Shown: piece by piece, positions 8,806 through 17,967 of the stretch
How the letters are laid out: every line of letters starts with the position of its first letter
How positions within the stretch are numbered: the stretch's first letter is position 1
Source: Streptomyces sp. AP-93
Lineage (GTDB): Bacteria > Actinomycetota > Actinomycetes > Streptomycetales > Streptomycetaceae
NCBI RefSeq assembly: GCF_022808175.1
Contig: NZ_JALGBX010000001.1
Span: 558,001-622,000, forward strand
Direction of reading: 5' to 3'
Length of the DNA stretch: 64,000 nt
Translations under genes and position numbers: made by a program
The notes under the pieces: model-generated
The model's database searches: none
What the model was told of the DNA's origin: nothing
The model's input: only the letters and a program-made list of their open reading frames with translations

Positions 8806-9438
8806 TCAGATGCCCAGCTGGGCCGTGGTCAGCTCGGCCACCGCGTCCTTTTCGCCGTCCAGTTCCACCGCGGCAGCGTCCTGCCGGCCGAAGCAGAACA
8901 GGGTCAGTTCGCCCGGCTCGCCGGTCACCGTCACCACCGGCGCGCCCTTGTGGGCCACCGCCGTCTGGCCGTTCGGGCGGCGCAGGACCAGGCCCACCGG
9001 GGAGCGGCGGCCCGTGAGGCGGGCCAGCTTCTCCAGGCGGGACCAGAGGGAGTCGGAGAAGACCGGGTCCAGGACGCGCGGGGACCAGTCCGGCTGGGCG
9101 CGCCGGACGTCCTCGGAGTGGACGTAGAACTCCACCGCGTTCGCCAGCTCGTCGATCTGCTTCAGCGAGTAGAGGGACATCTTCGGCGGGCCCGTGCGGA
9201 TCAGCTGGATGAGCTCCTCGTACGGCTTGGCCCCGTACTCCTCCATCGCCTTGTCCAGGCGGGCCTTCAGGACGTTCAGCAGGAGTCCGCCCGCCGCGTC
9301 CGGGCGACGCTCCCGGACCACCACGTGCGCGGCGAGCTCCCGCGTCCGCCAGCCGTCGCACAGCGTCGGTGCCTCCGGGCCGGCCGACTCCAACAGGTCG
9401 GCCAGCAGCAGTCGTTCACGCTTCGCATGGGTAGACAT
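8806..9438 (-). CDS. DinB/MDMPI-fold protein (TIGR03085-like)
   Basis: A 210-aa minus-strand gene convergent with vapC (4-bp gap) and divergent from hisI. The N-terminal segment RERLLLADLLESAGPEAPTL and CDGWRTRELAAHVVVRE match the maleylpyruvate-isomerase/DinB-like four-helix bundle, including the His of ELAAHV that usually binds a divalent metal. Later motifs (AVEFYVHSEDVRRAQP, with His) also fit the actinobacterial TIGR03085 metal-binding family. The reaction is unknown. The start is ATG at 9438 (MSTHAKRERL). Confidence 0.78.
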   Translation of the reverse strand: MSTHAKRERLLLADLLESAGPEAPTLCDGWRTRELAAHVVVRERRPDAAGGLLLNVLKARLDKAMEEYGAKPYEELIQLIRTGPPKMSLYSLKQIDELANAVEFYVHSEDVRRAQPDWSPRVLDPVFSDSLWSRLEKLARLTGRRSPVGLVLRRPNGQTAVAHKGAPVVTVTGEPGELTLFCFGRQDAAAVELDGEKDAVAELTTAQLGI

Positions 9439-9531
9439 GCTGGCCAGCCTACGGCCGGAACCCGCCCCGTGCCTGCCCATCAGGCGGACAGGGATCCTTG
9501 ATCGTCGCCCCGGCCCGGCACAATGGCTCCC

Positions 9532-9912
9532 ATGAGTACGTCCTCCCTCGATCCCGCCATCGCCGCCCGCCTCAAGCGCTCCGCGGACGGTCTGGTCCCT
9601 GCCATCGCCCAGCAGTACGACACCGGTGAGGTGCTCATGCTCGGCTGGATGGACGACGAGGCCCTGCACCGCACCCTGACCACCGGCCGCTGCACGTACT
9701 GGTCGCGCAGCCGTCAGGAGTACTGGGTGAAGGGGGACACTTCCGGCCACTTCCAGCACGTGAAGTCCGTCGCGCTCGACTGCGACGCCGACACCGTGCT
9801 GGTCCAGGTGGACCAGGTCGGCGCGGCCTGCCACACCGGTGCCCGGACGTGTTTCGATGCCGACGTCCTCCCCCTGGCCGGTCCCTCCGGCCCCACCGCC
9901 GAAGCCGAATAG
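9532..9912 (+). CDS. hisI: Phosphoribosyl-AMP cyclohydrolase
   Basis: HisI opens the purine ring of PR-AMP, the third step of histidine synthesis, as a zinc enzyme. The 126-aa protein is the monofunctional form without the HisE pyrophosphohydrolase domain. Characteristic motifs are [29 protein letters not shown], the metal-binding [16 protein letters not shown], and CHTGARTCF with its cysteines. There is no good ribosome-binding site. ATG at 9523 is an alternative start; a TTGATC element at 9498-9503 and CACAAT at 9519-9524 would allow a leaderless mRNA beginning at 9532, which is an inference. Confidence 0.94.
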   Translation: MSTSSLDPAIAARLKRSADGLVPAIAQQYDTGEVLMLGWMDDEALHRTLTTGRCTYWSRSRQEYWVKGDTSGHFQHVKSVALDCDADTVLVQVDQVGAACHTGARTCFDADVLPLAGPSGPTAEAE

Positions 9913-9943
9913 CCGAAGCCGATCACAAGTAAGGTCCCACGCC

Positions 9944-11434
9944 ATGGATCTTGAGACGTTCCGCAAGCTTGCGGCCGACCGCCGCGTCATCCCCGTCAGC
10001 CGCAAGCTGCTGGCGGACGGTGACACGCCCGTCGGGCTCTACCGCAAGCTGGCCGCAGAACGCCCCGGGACGTTCCTCCTGGAGTCCGCGGAGAACGGCC
10101 GCTCCTGGTCGCGCTACTCCTTCGTCGGCGTCCGCAGCGCCTCCACCCTCACCGTCCAAGGCGGCCAGGCCCACTGGATCGGCACCCCGCCCGTCGGCGT
10201 CCCGACCTCCGGTGACCCCCTGGAGGCCCTGCGGCAGACCGTGGAGGCCCTGCACACCCCCCGGGACCTGGCCTCCGGCATGCCGCCCTTCACCGGCGGC
10301 ATGGTCGGCTACCTCGGCTACGACATCGTGCGCCGCCTCGAGCGCATCGGCGAGCACACCGAGGACGACCTGCAGCTGCCCGAGCTGACGATGCTGCTCA
10401 CCTCCGACCTGGCGGTCCTGGACCACTGGGACGGCACCGTCCAGCTGATCGCCAACGCCATCAACCACAACGACCTCGCCGCGGGCGTGGACGAGGCGTA
10501 CGCGGACGCCGTCGCGCGCCTCGATGCCATGGAGGCCGACCTCGCACGGCCCGCCCCGTACGCACCGATGCCGCTGCCGGACTCGCAGCTCCCGGAGTAC
10601 TCGGCCCTGTGGGGCGGCGAGAAGTACCAGGCCGCCGTGGAGGACGTGAAGGAGCGCATCCGGGCCGGCGAGGCCTTCCAGGTGGTGCCCTCGCAGCGGT
10701 TCGAGACCCCGTGCAGCGCCTCCGCGCTCGACGTGTACCGGGTGCTGCGGGCCACCAACCCGTCCCCGTACATGTACCTCTTCCGCTTCGAGAACGGCTT
10801 CGACGTCGTCGGCTCCAGCCCCGAGGCCCTGGTCAAGGTCGAGGACGGGCGGGCCATGGTCCACCCCATCGCCGGCACCCGGCACCGGGGCGCCACCCCG
10901 CAGCAGGACAACGAGCTCGCCGACGAGCTGCTGGCCGACCCCAAGGAGCGCGCCGAGCACCTCATGCTCGTCGACCTCGGCCGCAACGACCTCGGCCGGG
11001 TCTGCGAGCCGGGATCGGTGGAGGTCGTCGACTTCATGAGCATCGAGCGGTACTCGCACGTCATGCACATCGTCTCCACCGTCACCGGGCGCGTCGCCGA
11101 GGGCAGGACCGCCTTCGACGTGCTCACCGCCTGCTTCCCGGCCGGCACCCTGTCCGGGGCGCCCAAGCCGCGCGCCATGCAGATCATCGAGGAGCTGGAG
11201 CCCACCCGCCGCGGGCTCTACGGCGGCTGCGTCGGCTACCTCGACTTCGCGGGGGACTCCGACACCGCCATCGCCATCCGCACCGCGCTGCTGCGCGACG
11301 GGAAGGCGTACGTCCAGGCCGGCGCCGGGGTCGTCGCCGACTCGGTGCCCGAGCTGGAGGACGCGGAGTGCCGCAACAAGGCCGCCGCGGTGCTGCGCGC
11401 GGTGGCAGCGGCGAACCGCCTCCACGGCGCCTGA
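9944..11434 (+). CDS. trpE: Anthranilate synthase component I
   Basis: TrpE converts chorismate to anthranilate using ammonia supplied by a TrpG subunit, which is not in this window. The 496-aa protein has the feedback-site region [20 protein letters not shown]. The chorismate-binding core includes [54 protein letters not shown] and [16 protein letters not shown]. It starts 31 bp after hisI, too close for a leader-peptide attenuator, so control is presumably from upstream. Confidence 0.96.
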   Translation: MDLETFRKLAADRRVIPVSRKLLADGDTPVGLYRKLAAERPGTFLLESAENGRSWSRYSFVGVRSASTLTVQGGQAHWIGTPPVGVPTSGDPLEALRQTVEALHTPRDLASGMPPFTGGMVGYLGYDIVRRLERIGEHTEDDLQLPELTMLLTSDLAVLDHWDGTVQLIANAINHNDLAAGVDEAYADAVARLDAMEADLARPAPYAPMPLPDSQLPEYSALWGGEKYQAAVEDVKERIRAGEAFQVVPSQRFETPCSASALDVYRVLRATNPSPYMYLFRFENGFDVVGSSPEALVKVEDGRAMVHPIAGTRHRGATPQQDNELADELLADPKERAEHLMLVDLGRNDLGRVCEPGSVEVVDFMSIERYSHVMHIVSTVTGRVAEGRTAFDVLTACFPAGTLSGAPKPRAMQIIEELEPTRRGLYGGCVGYLDFAGDSDTAIAIRTALLRDGKAYVQAGAGVVADSVPELEDAECRNKAAAVLRAVAAANRLHGA

Positions 11435-11448
11435 GCCCGTAGGGGATA

Positions 11449-12132
11449 GTGGGGTACGTGAGTGCCGTACCCCCGCCCCGAACCGAACACGCCGATGCCG
11501 CCGCCGAGCCCGAGGCCCCCTCGGGCCGCGGCGGCCGCCGCAGCGTGGCCGTCGCCCTGCTGCTCGGCGCGCTCGGCGCCACCGTCGTCCTGCTCGCCTC
11601 CGGCCGCGTCTGGGCCCGGGGCGTCGCCGCCATCGGCGGCGGTTCGCTGCCGGTGACCGCCGACGGGCGGGCCGTCACCGGCCTGCCCGCCGCCCTGGCC
11701 ATCGTCGGGCTCGCCGCCCTGGTCGCCGTCTTCGCCGTACGCGGCAGGAGCCGGCTGCTGGTCTCGGCGCTGCTCGCGCTGAGCGGCCTGGGCGCGGGGG
11801 CGGCCGCCCTCGCCAACGCGGACGGCCGGCGTGCCCTGGACGCGGAGGCGGCCCGTACGACGGCCGACACCGCGGCCCACGTGGCCGGCCTGACCCATAC
11901 GGCATGGCCCTACGTGACGGCCGTCGGCGGGGCGCTGATCCTGCTGGCCGGACTGCTCGCGCTGCGCTTCGGGAGCACCTGGCCCACGATGGGCGGCCGC
12001 TACGAGCGCGACGGCGGGCCCGGCGGGTCACAGCCGCGCAAGGCGGCCGTGGTGGACCCGGACAGGCCGGAGGACTTGTGGAAGGCTCTGGACCGGGGCG
12101 AGGACCCCACCGGCCCGGACCCGACTCCGTGA
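11449..12132 (+). CDS. Trp-biosynthesis-associated membrane protein (TIGR02234-like)
   Basis: A 227-aa membrane protein right after trpE, with four hydrophobic helices (about residues 32-52, 77-96, 100-120 and 150-172). The hydrophilic C-terminal tail carries DPDRPEDLWKALDRGEDPT. Position and topology match the actinobacterial family described as Trp biosynthesis-associated membrane protein, whose biochemical role is unknown. AGGGG at 11441-11445 precedes GTG 11449; GTG at 11458 (VSAVPPPRTE) is a plausible alternative. The last codons lie inside a 20-bp tandem repeat. Confidence 0.82.
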   Translation: MGYVSAVPPPRTEHADAAAEPEAPSGRGGRRSVAVALLLGALGATVVLLASGRVWARGVAAIGGGSLPVTADGRAVTGLPAALAIVGLAALVAVFAVRGRSRLLVSALLALSGLGAGAAALANADGRRALDAEAARTTADTAAHVAGLTHTAWPYVTAVGGALILLAGLLALRFGSTWPTMGGRYERDGGPGGSQPRKAAVVDPDRPEDLWKALDRGEDPTGPDPTP

Positions 12133-12185
12133 AACCGGGACCGACCCCGTGAACCCGGAGCGGACCCCGTGAACGAGGTCGCCTC
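12126..12185 (+). repeat. Three tandem 20-bp units
   Basis: Three imperfect units begin at 12126, 12146 and 12166 with the shared core CCGTGAAC/A. They cover the stop codon of the preceding membrane-protein gene and the spacer after it. No function is evident; slipped-strand expansion is the simplest origin. Confidence 0.6.
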
Positions 12186-12210
12186 CTGGTACGGGACAAT
12201 GACCATCGAG

Positions 12211-12255
12211 CGTTCGACACAGCACCGTTCAACACAGCACCGTGCGACACAGCAC
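12211..12255 (+). repeat. Three tandem 15-bp units upstream of the HGxxPAAW gene
   Basis: Units CGTTCGACACAGCAC (12211), CGTTCAACACAGCAC (12226) and CGTGCGACACAGCAC (12241) are head to tail with one or two differences. They lie between a possible -10 (GACAAT, 12195-12200) and the ribosome-binding site, so they would be in the 5' leader. Confidence 0.7.
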
Positions 12256-12298
12256 GTGCGGCGTGCGACGGAGCACACCCGAGTACGAGGAGCAACTC

Positions 12299-12550
12299 AT
12301 GGCGGGCACTAGCCACGGACACACCCCGGCCGCCTGGACCGGTGTCATCATCGCGGTCATCGGTTTCTGCATCTCCGGCGCCTTCATGGTGCTGGCGAAC
12401 CCGCTGGGCTTCTACGCGGGCCTCGTCGTCGTCGTCATCGGCGGTGTCGTGGGCATGGCGATGAGCGCTGCGGGCATGGGCGCGCCGAAGGCCGCGCACC
12501 AGGACCTCGCCGAGGTCATCGCCGCGAACCGGGTCGCCGCCAAGGTCTGA
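12299..12550 (+). CDS. HGxxPAAW family small membrane protein
   Basis: An 83-aa protein with the family motif HGHTPAAW at residues 6-13 and two transmembrane helices (about 15-36 and 39-60). The ATG follows GAGGAG by six bases. The family is conserved in actinobacteria next to trp genes and has no known function. A terminator follows at 12580-12612. Confidence 0.88.
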   Translation: MAGTSHGHTPAAWTGVIIAVIGFCISGAFMVLANPLGFYAGLVVVVIGGVVGMAMSAAGMGAPKAAHQDLAEVIAANRVAAKV

Positions 12551-12579
12551 CCGGGCGGTAGCCGGTACGCGGGTTTTCG

Positions 12580-12612
12580 AAAGGCGCGGCCCTGTCGGGC
12601 TGCGCCTTTTGT
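12580..12612 (+). terminator. Intrinsic terminator after the HGxxPAAW gene
   Basis: GGCGCGGCC and GGCTGCGCC pair (one G-T) across a CTGTCG loop, with AAA before and TTTTGT after. It stops transcription from the trpE group just before the next gene. Confidence 0.75.
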
Positions 12613-12634
12613 CATGAGCGGAGAGAATCAGCGG

Positions 12635-13084
12635 GTGGACGCCTCCTCTGGAACGACCGACCTCGCACCGCCTCCCGCGCCCGCATCCCGGGCCGGCCGG
12701 CTGGCGCGTCCGGCGCTCACGCTGGCAGCGGCCGCCGCGGCCCTCGCGTACGTGGGGACCGTGGATCCGAACGAACCCGGCCACTATCCGGCCTGCCCGC
12801 TGTTCCGGCTGACCGGGGTCCTGTGCCCCGGCTGCGGAGGGCTGCGCAGCGCACACGCGTTCGCCCAAGGCGATCTCGTGACAGCTATCGGGGCAAATGC
12901 CCTGGCGGTCGCCGGCTACTTCTTCTTCGCCGGCTTCATGGCCCTGTGGCTGGTTCGCGCCTATCGGGGGGTGCGGGCTCCGAGGCTCGTCGTACGGCCG
13001 TTGTACTGGTGGGGGATCGGCGCGGTGGCCCTGGTCTTCTCCGTTGTCCGGAACCTGCCCGTGGGCTCTTTCCTGGCGCCCTGA
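12635..13084 (+). CDS. DUF2752 membrane protein
   Basis: A 149-aa protein of the DUF2752 family, with the defining cysteine motif PACPLFRLTGVLCPGCGGLR (about residues 55-74) followed by SAHAFAQGD. Three or four hydrophobic segments are visible. I chose GTG at 12635 because GGAGAGA (12620-12626) is well placed. The in-frame ATG at 12614 sits directly against the terminator and has no ribosome-binding site. Function unknown; the paired cysteines suggest redox or metal binding in the membrane. Confidence 0.8.
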   Translation: MDASSGTTDLAPPPAPASRAGRLARPALTLAAAAAALAYVGTVDPNEPGHYPACPLFRLTGVLCPGCGGLRSAHAFAQGDLVTAIGANALAVAGYFFFAGFMALWLVRAYRGVRAPRLVVRPLYWWGIGAVALVFSVVRNLPVGSFLAP

Positions 13085-13183
13085 GGTATAGCTGAAGTAA
13101 ATATTCCGGATGTCCATTTAATGGGACGCCGTCAGCCGCGTGCGGAGGGCAAGGCGTCCTGCGGATACCATTTGAACTGCTGA

Positions 13184-13209
13184 CCTTGCAGTTGTACGTG
13201 TCTGCAAGG
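13184..13209 (+). promoter_or_regulatory. Inverted repeat in the trpC upstream region
   Basis: CCTTGCAG (13184-13191) and CTGCAAGG (13202-13209) are exact complements around a 10-nt loop, 37 bp before the trpC GTG. No Trp-codon-rich leader peptide is visible in 13085-13246, so a classical attenuator is unlikely. An operator or an RNA hairpin controlling translation are the options. A second weak palindrome (CCATT-T-AATGG) lies further upstream. Confidence 0.45.
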
Positions 13210-13246
13210 CGGCCGACCGTCATCGACCCGGAAGGGGGCCGCTCGC

Positions 13247-14056
13247 GTGAGTGTGCTCGACGAGATCATCGAAGGGGTCCGCGAAGACCTTGCCGAACGG
13301 CAGGCGCGCGTCAGCCTCGACGAGCTCAAGGAGCGTGCCGCCAAGGCGCCCCAGGCCAAGGACGGCGTCGCTGCCCTGCGTGGCGACAGCGTCAAGGTGA
13401 TCTGCGAGGTCAAGCGTTCCAGCCCCTCCAAGGGTGCGCTGGCCGCCATCGCCGATCCGGCCGGGCTCGCCGCCGACTACGAAGCGGGCGGTGCGGCGGT
13501 CATTTCCGTCCTCACCGAGCAGCGTCGTTTCGGTGGCTCGCTGGCCGACCTGGAGGCCGTCCGCGCCCGCGTGGACATCCCGATCCTGCGCAAGGACTTC
13601 ATCGTCACGGCGTACCAGCTGTGGGAGGCCCGCGCCTACGGCGCCGACCTCGTGCTGCTGATCGTCGCGGCCCTGGAGCAGGAGGCCCTCGTCTCCCTCA
13701 TCGAGCGGGCCGAGTCCATCGGCCTCACCCCGCTCGTCGAGGTCCACGACGAGGAGGAAGTGGAGCGTGCGGTCGCCGCCGGCGCCAAGATCATCGGCGT
13801 CAACGCCCGCAACCTCAAGGACCTCAAGGTCGACCGCTCCACCTTCGAGCGCGTCGTCGGAGAGATCCCGGCCCACATCGTCAAGGTTGCCGAGTCCGGC
13901 ATCCGCGGGCCGCACGACCTGATCGCCTATGCGAACGAGGGCGCGGACGCCGTCCTCGTCGGGGAGTCCCTGGTGACCGGCCGCGACCCGAAGTCGGCCG
14001 TGGCCGACCTCGTCGCCGCCGGCGCCCACCCCGCCCTGCGCCACGGGCGGAGCTGA
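13247..14056 (+). CDS. trpC: Indole-3-glycerol phosphate synthase
   Basis: TrpC closes the indole ring from CdRP with loss of CO2 and water. The 269-aa barrel has the catalytic [14 protein letters not shown] near residues 49-62, [38 protein letters not shown] and [12 protein letters not shown], all typical. The GTG start follows GAAGGGGG by nine bases. It is a monofunctional TrpC with no fused TrpF, consistent with PriA supplying that step. Confidence 0.96.
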   Translation: MSVLDEIIEGVREDLAERQARVSLDELKERAAKAPQAKDGVAALRGDSVKVICEVKRSSPSKGALAAIADPAGLAADYEAGGAAVISVLTEQRRFGGSLADLEAVRARVDIPILRKDFIVTAYQLWEARAYGADLVLLIVAALEQEALVSLIERAESIGLTPLVEVHDEEEVERAVAAGAKIIGVNARNLKDLKVDRSTFERVVGEIPAHIVKVAESGIRGPHDLIAYANEGADAVLVGESLVTGRDPKSAVADLVAAGAHPALRHGRS

Positions 14057-14075
14057 CCCGTACCCATGGCCCCTA

Positions 14076-14247
14076 GGGAGTGTCGTCAAAGTAGCGTCTG
14101 GCCGGCGGGGCCTGGCACGCACGCTCGCCGCGTTGTCGTCGGTCGCCGACGCTCCGCGTCGACTCCCTCCTCCGCTTTGCGATCGCACGCACCAGGCCCC
14201 GCCGGCACCGCCCTGCGGGCGGCCGACGCTACTTTGACGACACTCCC
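14076..14247. mobile_element. MITE-like inverted-repeat element between trpC and trpM
   Basis: The 172-bp stretch is bounded by a perfect 23-bp inverted repeat (14076-14098 and 14225-14247, core AGTGTCGTCAAAGTAGCG). Inside it is a second perfect 15-bp inverted repeat, GCCGGCGGGGCCTGG (14101-14115) with CCAGGCCCCGCCGGC (14192-14206). It encodes nothing convincing. The nested ends and location in an operon gap fit a miniature transposable element, or a very long hairpin in the trp mRNA. No clear target duplication is seen at the edges. Confidence 0.65.
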
Positions 14248-14293
14248 CAGCCGCCCCTCCGTCCGCACCCGGCCGGGCTCCGCCCTGGCCGGC

Positions 14294-14449
14294 GTGCCGA
14301 CGGCGCACGCGCCCCTGGCGCGCGGCTGCCGCCCTCGCGGCTGCCGCGCCCCGGCCCGGCGCGTGCGCGGGCGGCGGGTCCGGTACGTGATCGGCTCCGA
14401 GCCCGGTCAGGTCAACGGCATGCGATGGCGACCCGGAGTCGCGTCGTAA
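14294..14449 (+). CDS. trpM: TrpM/TrpX-like small protein
   Basis: A 51-aa basic protein between trpC and trpB, starting at GTG 14294 (an upstream start in the same frame is possible because it stays open back to 14066 through the inserted element). The sequence LARGCRPRGCRAPARRV then RGRRVRYVIGSEPGQVNGMR is what I recall of the S. coelicolor TrpM/TrpX product at the same position, reported to modulate tryptophan synthesis. Two cysteines and many Arg residues suggest metal or nucleic-acid binding, but that is inference. Confidence 0.7.
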   Translation: MPTAHAPLARGCRPRGCRAPARRVRGRRVRYVIGSEPGQVNGMRWRPGVAS

Positions 14450-14645
14450 CGAGGCCCGCCGGTCGGTGTACGTCGTACACCGCGTCCGTCGGCGTCCCCG
14501 TACGGTCCGTCCCCCCGAGCCGCCGGCTCCGGGGCGGGCCGCTCCGCACCCTCGTACGCCCATGCCCCAGCGGGGTGTGCGCGTCGCGGGCGGACGGCGC
14601 AATACGGTGAAGACATCCGCGTCGCATCCGTAGGAGTACCTGGGC

Positions 14646-15898
<1,253 letters not shown>

Positions 15899-15902
<4 letters not shown>

Positions 15903-16711
15903 GCGGCACCATCGAACTCCTGTCGGCCACCCTCGCGAAGGCGAAGTCCGAGGACCGTGCGGCCCTCGTCGCCTACCTCCCGGCCGGCTTCCCGACCGTC
16001 GACGGTGCCATCGCAGCCGTCAAGGCCGTCATCGCCGGCGGCGCGGACGTGGTCGAGATCGGCCTCCCGCACAGCGACCCGGTCCTGGACGGCGCGATCA
16101 TCCAGACCGCAGACGACATCGCCCTGCGCGGCGGCGTCAAGATCGCCGACACGCTGCGGACCGTCCGCGAGGCCTACGAGGCGACCGGCGCCCCGATCCT
16201 GGTCATGACCTACTGGAACCCCATCGACCGCTACGGCGTCGAGCGGTTCACCGCCGAGCTCGCCGAGGCCGGCGGCGCGGGCTGCATCCTGCCCGACCTG
16301 CCGGTCCAGGAGTCAGCCCTGTGGCGCGAGCAGGCGGCCAAGCACGGTCTGGCGACCGTCTTCGTCGTGGCGCCCAGCAGCAAGGACGAGCGCCTCGCCA
16401 CCATCACGGCGGCCGGCTCCGGCTTCGTCTACGCGGCGTCCCTCATGGGTGTCACCGGCACCCGCGAGTCCGTCGGCAACCAGGCCGCCGATCTGGTGCG
16501 CCGTACCCGCGCCACCAGCGACCTGCCGGTCTGCGTGGGACTGGGCGTCTCCAACGCCGCCCAGGCCAAGGAGGTCGCCGGCTTCGCCGACGGTGTGATC
16601 GTCGGCTCGGCCTTCGTGAAGCTGCTGCTCGACGCGCCGGACCTGCCCGCCGGGCTGGCCGCCGTCGAGGCGCTGGCGGGCGAGCTCGCCGAGGGCGTGC
16701 GCCGGAGCTGA
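15899..16711 (+). CDS. trpA: Tryptophan synthase alpha chain
   Basis: TrpA cleaves indole-3-glycerol phosphate and passes indole to TrpB. The 270-aa barrel has [12 protein letters not shown], then [14 protein letters not shown] with both catalytic acids (Glu near 53, Asp near 64). [14 protein letters not shown] phosphate contacts appear as [13 protein letters not shown] and [10 protein letters not shown]. It is the last trp gene and is followed at once by a strong terminator. Confidence 0.96.
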
Positions 16712-16742
16712 GGCGTGCGCCGGGCCTGACGGGCGGCGCGTT

Positions 16743-16786
16743 CGATCGGGCAGCCGGACCCCTGAGCGGGTTCTGTAGCCCGATCG
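16743..16786 (+). repeat. Inverted repeat after trpA
   Basis: CGATCGGGC (16743-16751) and GCCCGATCG (16778-16786) are exact complements 26 bp apart, between the trpA stop and the terminator. It may stabilise the mRNA 3' end. Confidence 0.4.
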
Positions 16787-16799
16787 GGTGGAAGTAGGG

Positions 16800-16827
16800 G
16801 CAGGGAGGCACGAGAGTGCCTCCCTGC
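16800..16827 (+). terminator. Strong intrinsic terminator after trpA
   Basis: A perfect 12-bp stem, GCAGGGAGGCAC and GTGCCTCCCTGC, with a GAGA tetraloop, followed by TTCGTTT. It ends the trpC-trpM-trpB-trpA unit and rules out the GTG at 16816 as a start for the next gene. Confidence 0.88.
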
Positions 16828-16851
16828 TTCGTTTGGCCGAACGTGAGCGAC

Positions 16852-17889
16852 ATGAACGACGGTGCGAACCGCGATGCGACGAAACGATCGGCCCGCGAGC
16901 GACTCCAGGTGGAGCGCGAGAAGCAGAAGGCTAGGGACAAGCGCCGGCGGACCCTCGTCGTGTCGGCGGCGGTGGTCGGCGTACTGGGGCTGGCGGCCGT
17001 CGTCGGCCTGATCGCGGCGAACGCGGGCAAGGGCGGATCCTCCGCCAAGGGCGGCCCGCTGGTCGCCCCGTCCGGGGCCACGGGCAAGGACGCACTCGCC
17101 ATCCAGACCGGCAAGGGCGAGGCCCCCTCCACGCTGACCGTGTGGGAGGACTTCCGCTGCCCGGCCTGCAAGTCCTTCGAGACCAACTACCGGGACACCA
17201 TCCACGAGCTGGAGGCCAAGGGCCTCCTCAAGGTCGAATACCACCTCGTCACCCTGATCGACGGGAACATGGGCGGCACCGGCTCGCTCAAGAGCGCCAA
17301 CGCGGCCGCCTGCGCACAGGACTCCGGGAAGTTCGCCCCGTACCACGACGTGCTCTTCGACAACCAGCCCGAGGAGACCAACGACGCCTACGGCAAGAAC
17401 GCCAAGCTGCTGGAGCTGGCCGGGAAGGTCGACGGACTGGACACCGCCGCGTTCCGCACGTGCGTCGAGGACGGGACGCACGACAGCTGGGTGAACAAGT
17501 CGCAGGAGGCCTTCCGTGCGGGCAAGTTCCGCGGGACCCCGACCGTGCTGCTCGACGGCACGGACATCTTCGCGGACCAGGCCAACCCGCTGACCCCGCA
17601 GAAGCTGAAGGAGAAGGTGGAAGCGGCCGGCAAGGGCGGCCCGGGCGGCGTGAAGGGCTCCCCGTCCCCGGCGGCGTCCGGCTCCCCGGCCAAGTCCAAG
17701 TCCGGATCCGGATCGGCGACGCCGTCGCCGTCCGCGTCGGGCTCGGCGAAGGCCTCCTCCGCCCGCTCGGGCACGGCCTCGGGCTCCTCCTCGTCCCCGG
17801 CCGCGCGCCCGGCCGGCCGCTCGGCCACGGGCGGGCCGGGCTCCGCCGACGCTTCCCCGGAGCACGCGGGGATGCCCATGGGGCACTGA
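16852..17889 (+). CDS. DsbA-like membrane-anchored thiol oxidoreductase
   Basis: A 345-aa protein: a basic cytoplasmic N terminus, one transmembrane helix (about residues 39-60), then a thioredoxin-fold DsbA/Thioredoxin_4 domain outside the membrane. The active site is CPAC (Cys103 and Cys106) in WEDFRCPACKSFE, and the cis-Pro loop is FRGTPTVLLDG. A Ser/Pro/Gly-rich tail of about 90 residues ends EHAGMPMGH. The family forms disulfides in exported proteins. ATG 16852 or GTG 16843 is the start; the longer frame begins inside the terminator and is rejected. It precedes lgt, another envelope-processing gene. Confidence 0.88.
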   Translation: MNDGANRDATKRSARERLQVEREKQKARDKRRRTLVVSAAVVGVLGLAAVVGLIAANAGKGGSSAKGGPLVAPSGATGKDALAIQTGKGEAPSTLTVWEDFRCPACKSFETNYRDTIHELEAKGLLKVEYHLVTLIDGNMGGTGSLKSANAAACAQDSGKFAPYHDVLFDNQPEETNDAYGKNAKLLELAGKVDGLDTAAFRTCVEDGTHDSWVNKSQEAFRAGKFRGTPTVLLDGTDIFADQANPLTPQKLKEKVEAAGKGGPGGVKGSPSPAASGSPAKSKSGSGSATPSPSASGSAKASSARSGTASGSSSSPAARPAGRSATGGPGSADASPEHAGMPMGH

Positions 17890-17967
17890 CGGCCGTCTCG
17901 ATTCGGCAGCAGCTTGCCGGGCGGGTTGCGGTCACCACCGTCCGGCAAGGTAGCGTCGGGTCTTGCC

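Noticed and set aside
12614..12634. ATG 12614 as start of the DUF2752 protein
   Set aside because: It is two bases after the terminator T-run with no ribosome-binding site; GTG 12635 has GGAGAGA upstream. Not fully excluded.
16816..16851. Earlier start (MPPCFVWPNVSD) for the DsbA-like gene
   Set aside because: The GTG at 16816 lies in the right arm of a perfect 12-bp terminator stem, so the message cannot begin translation there.
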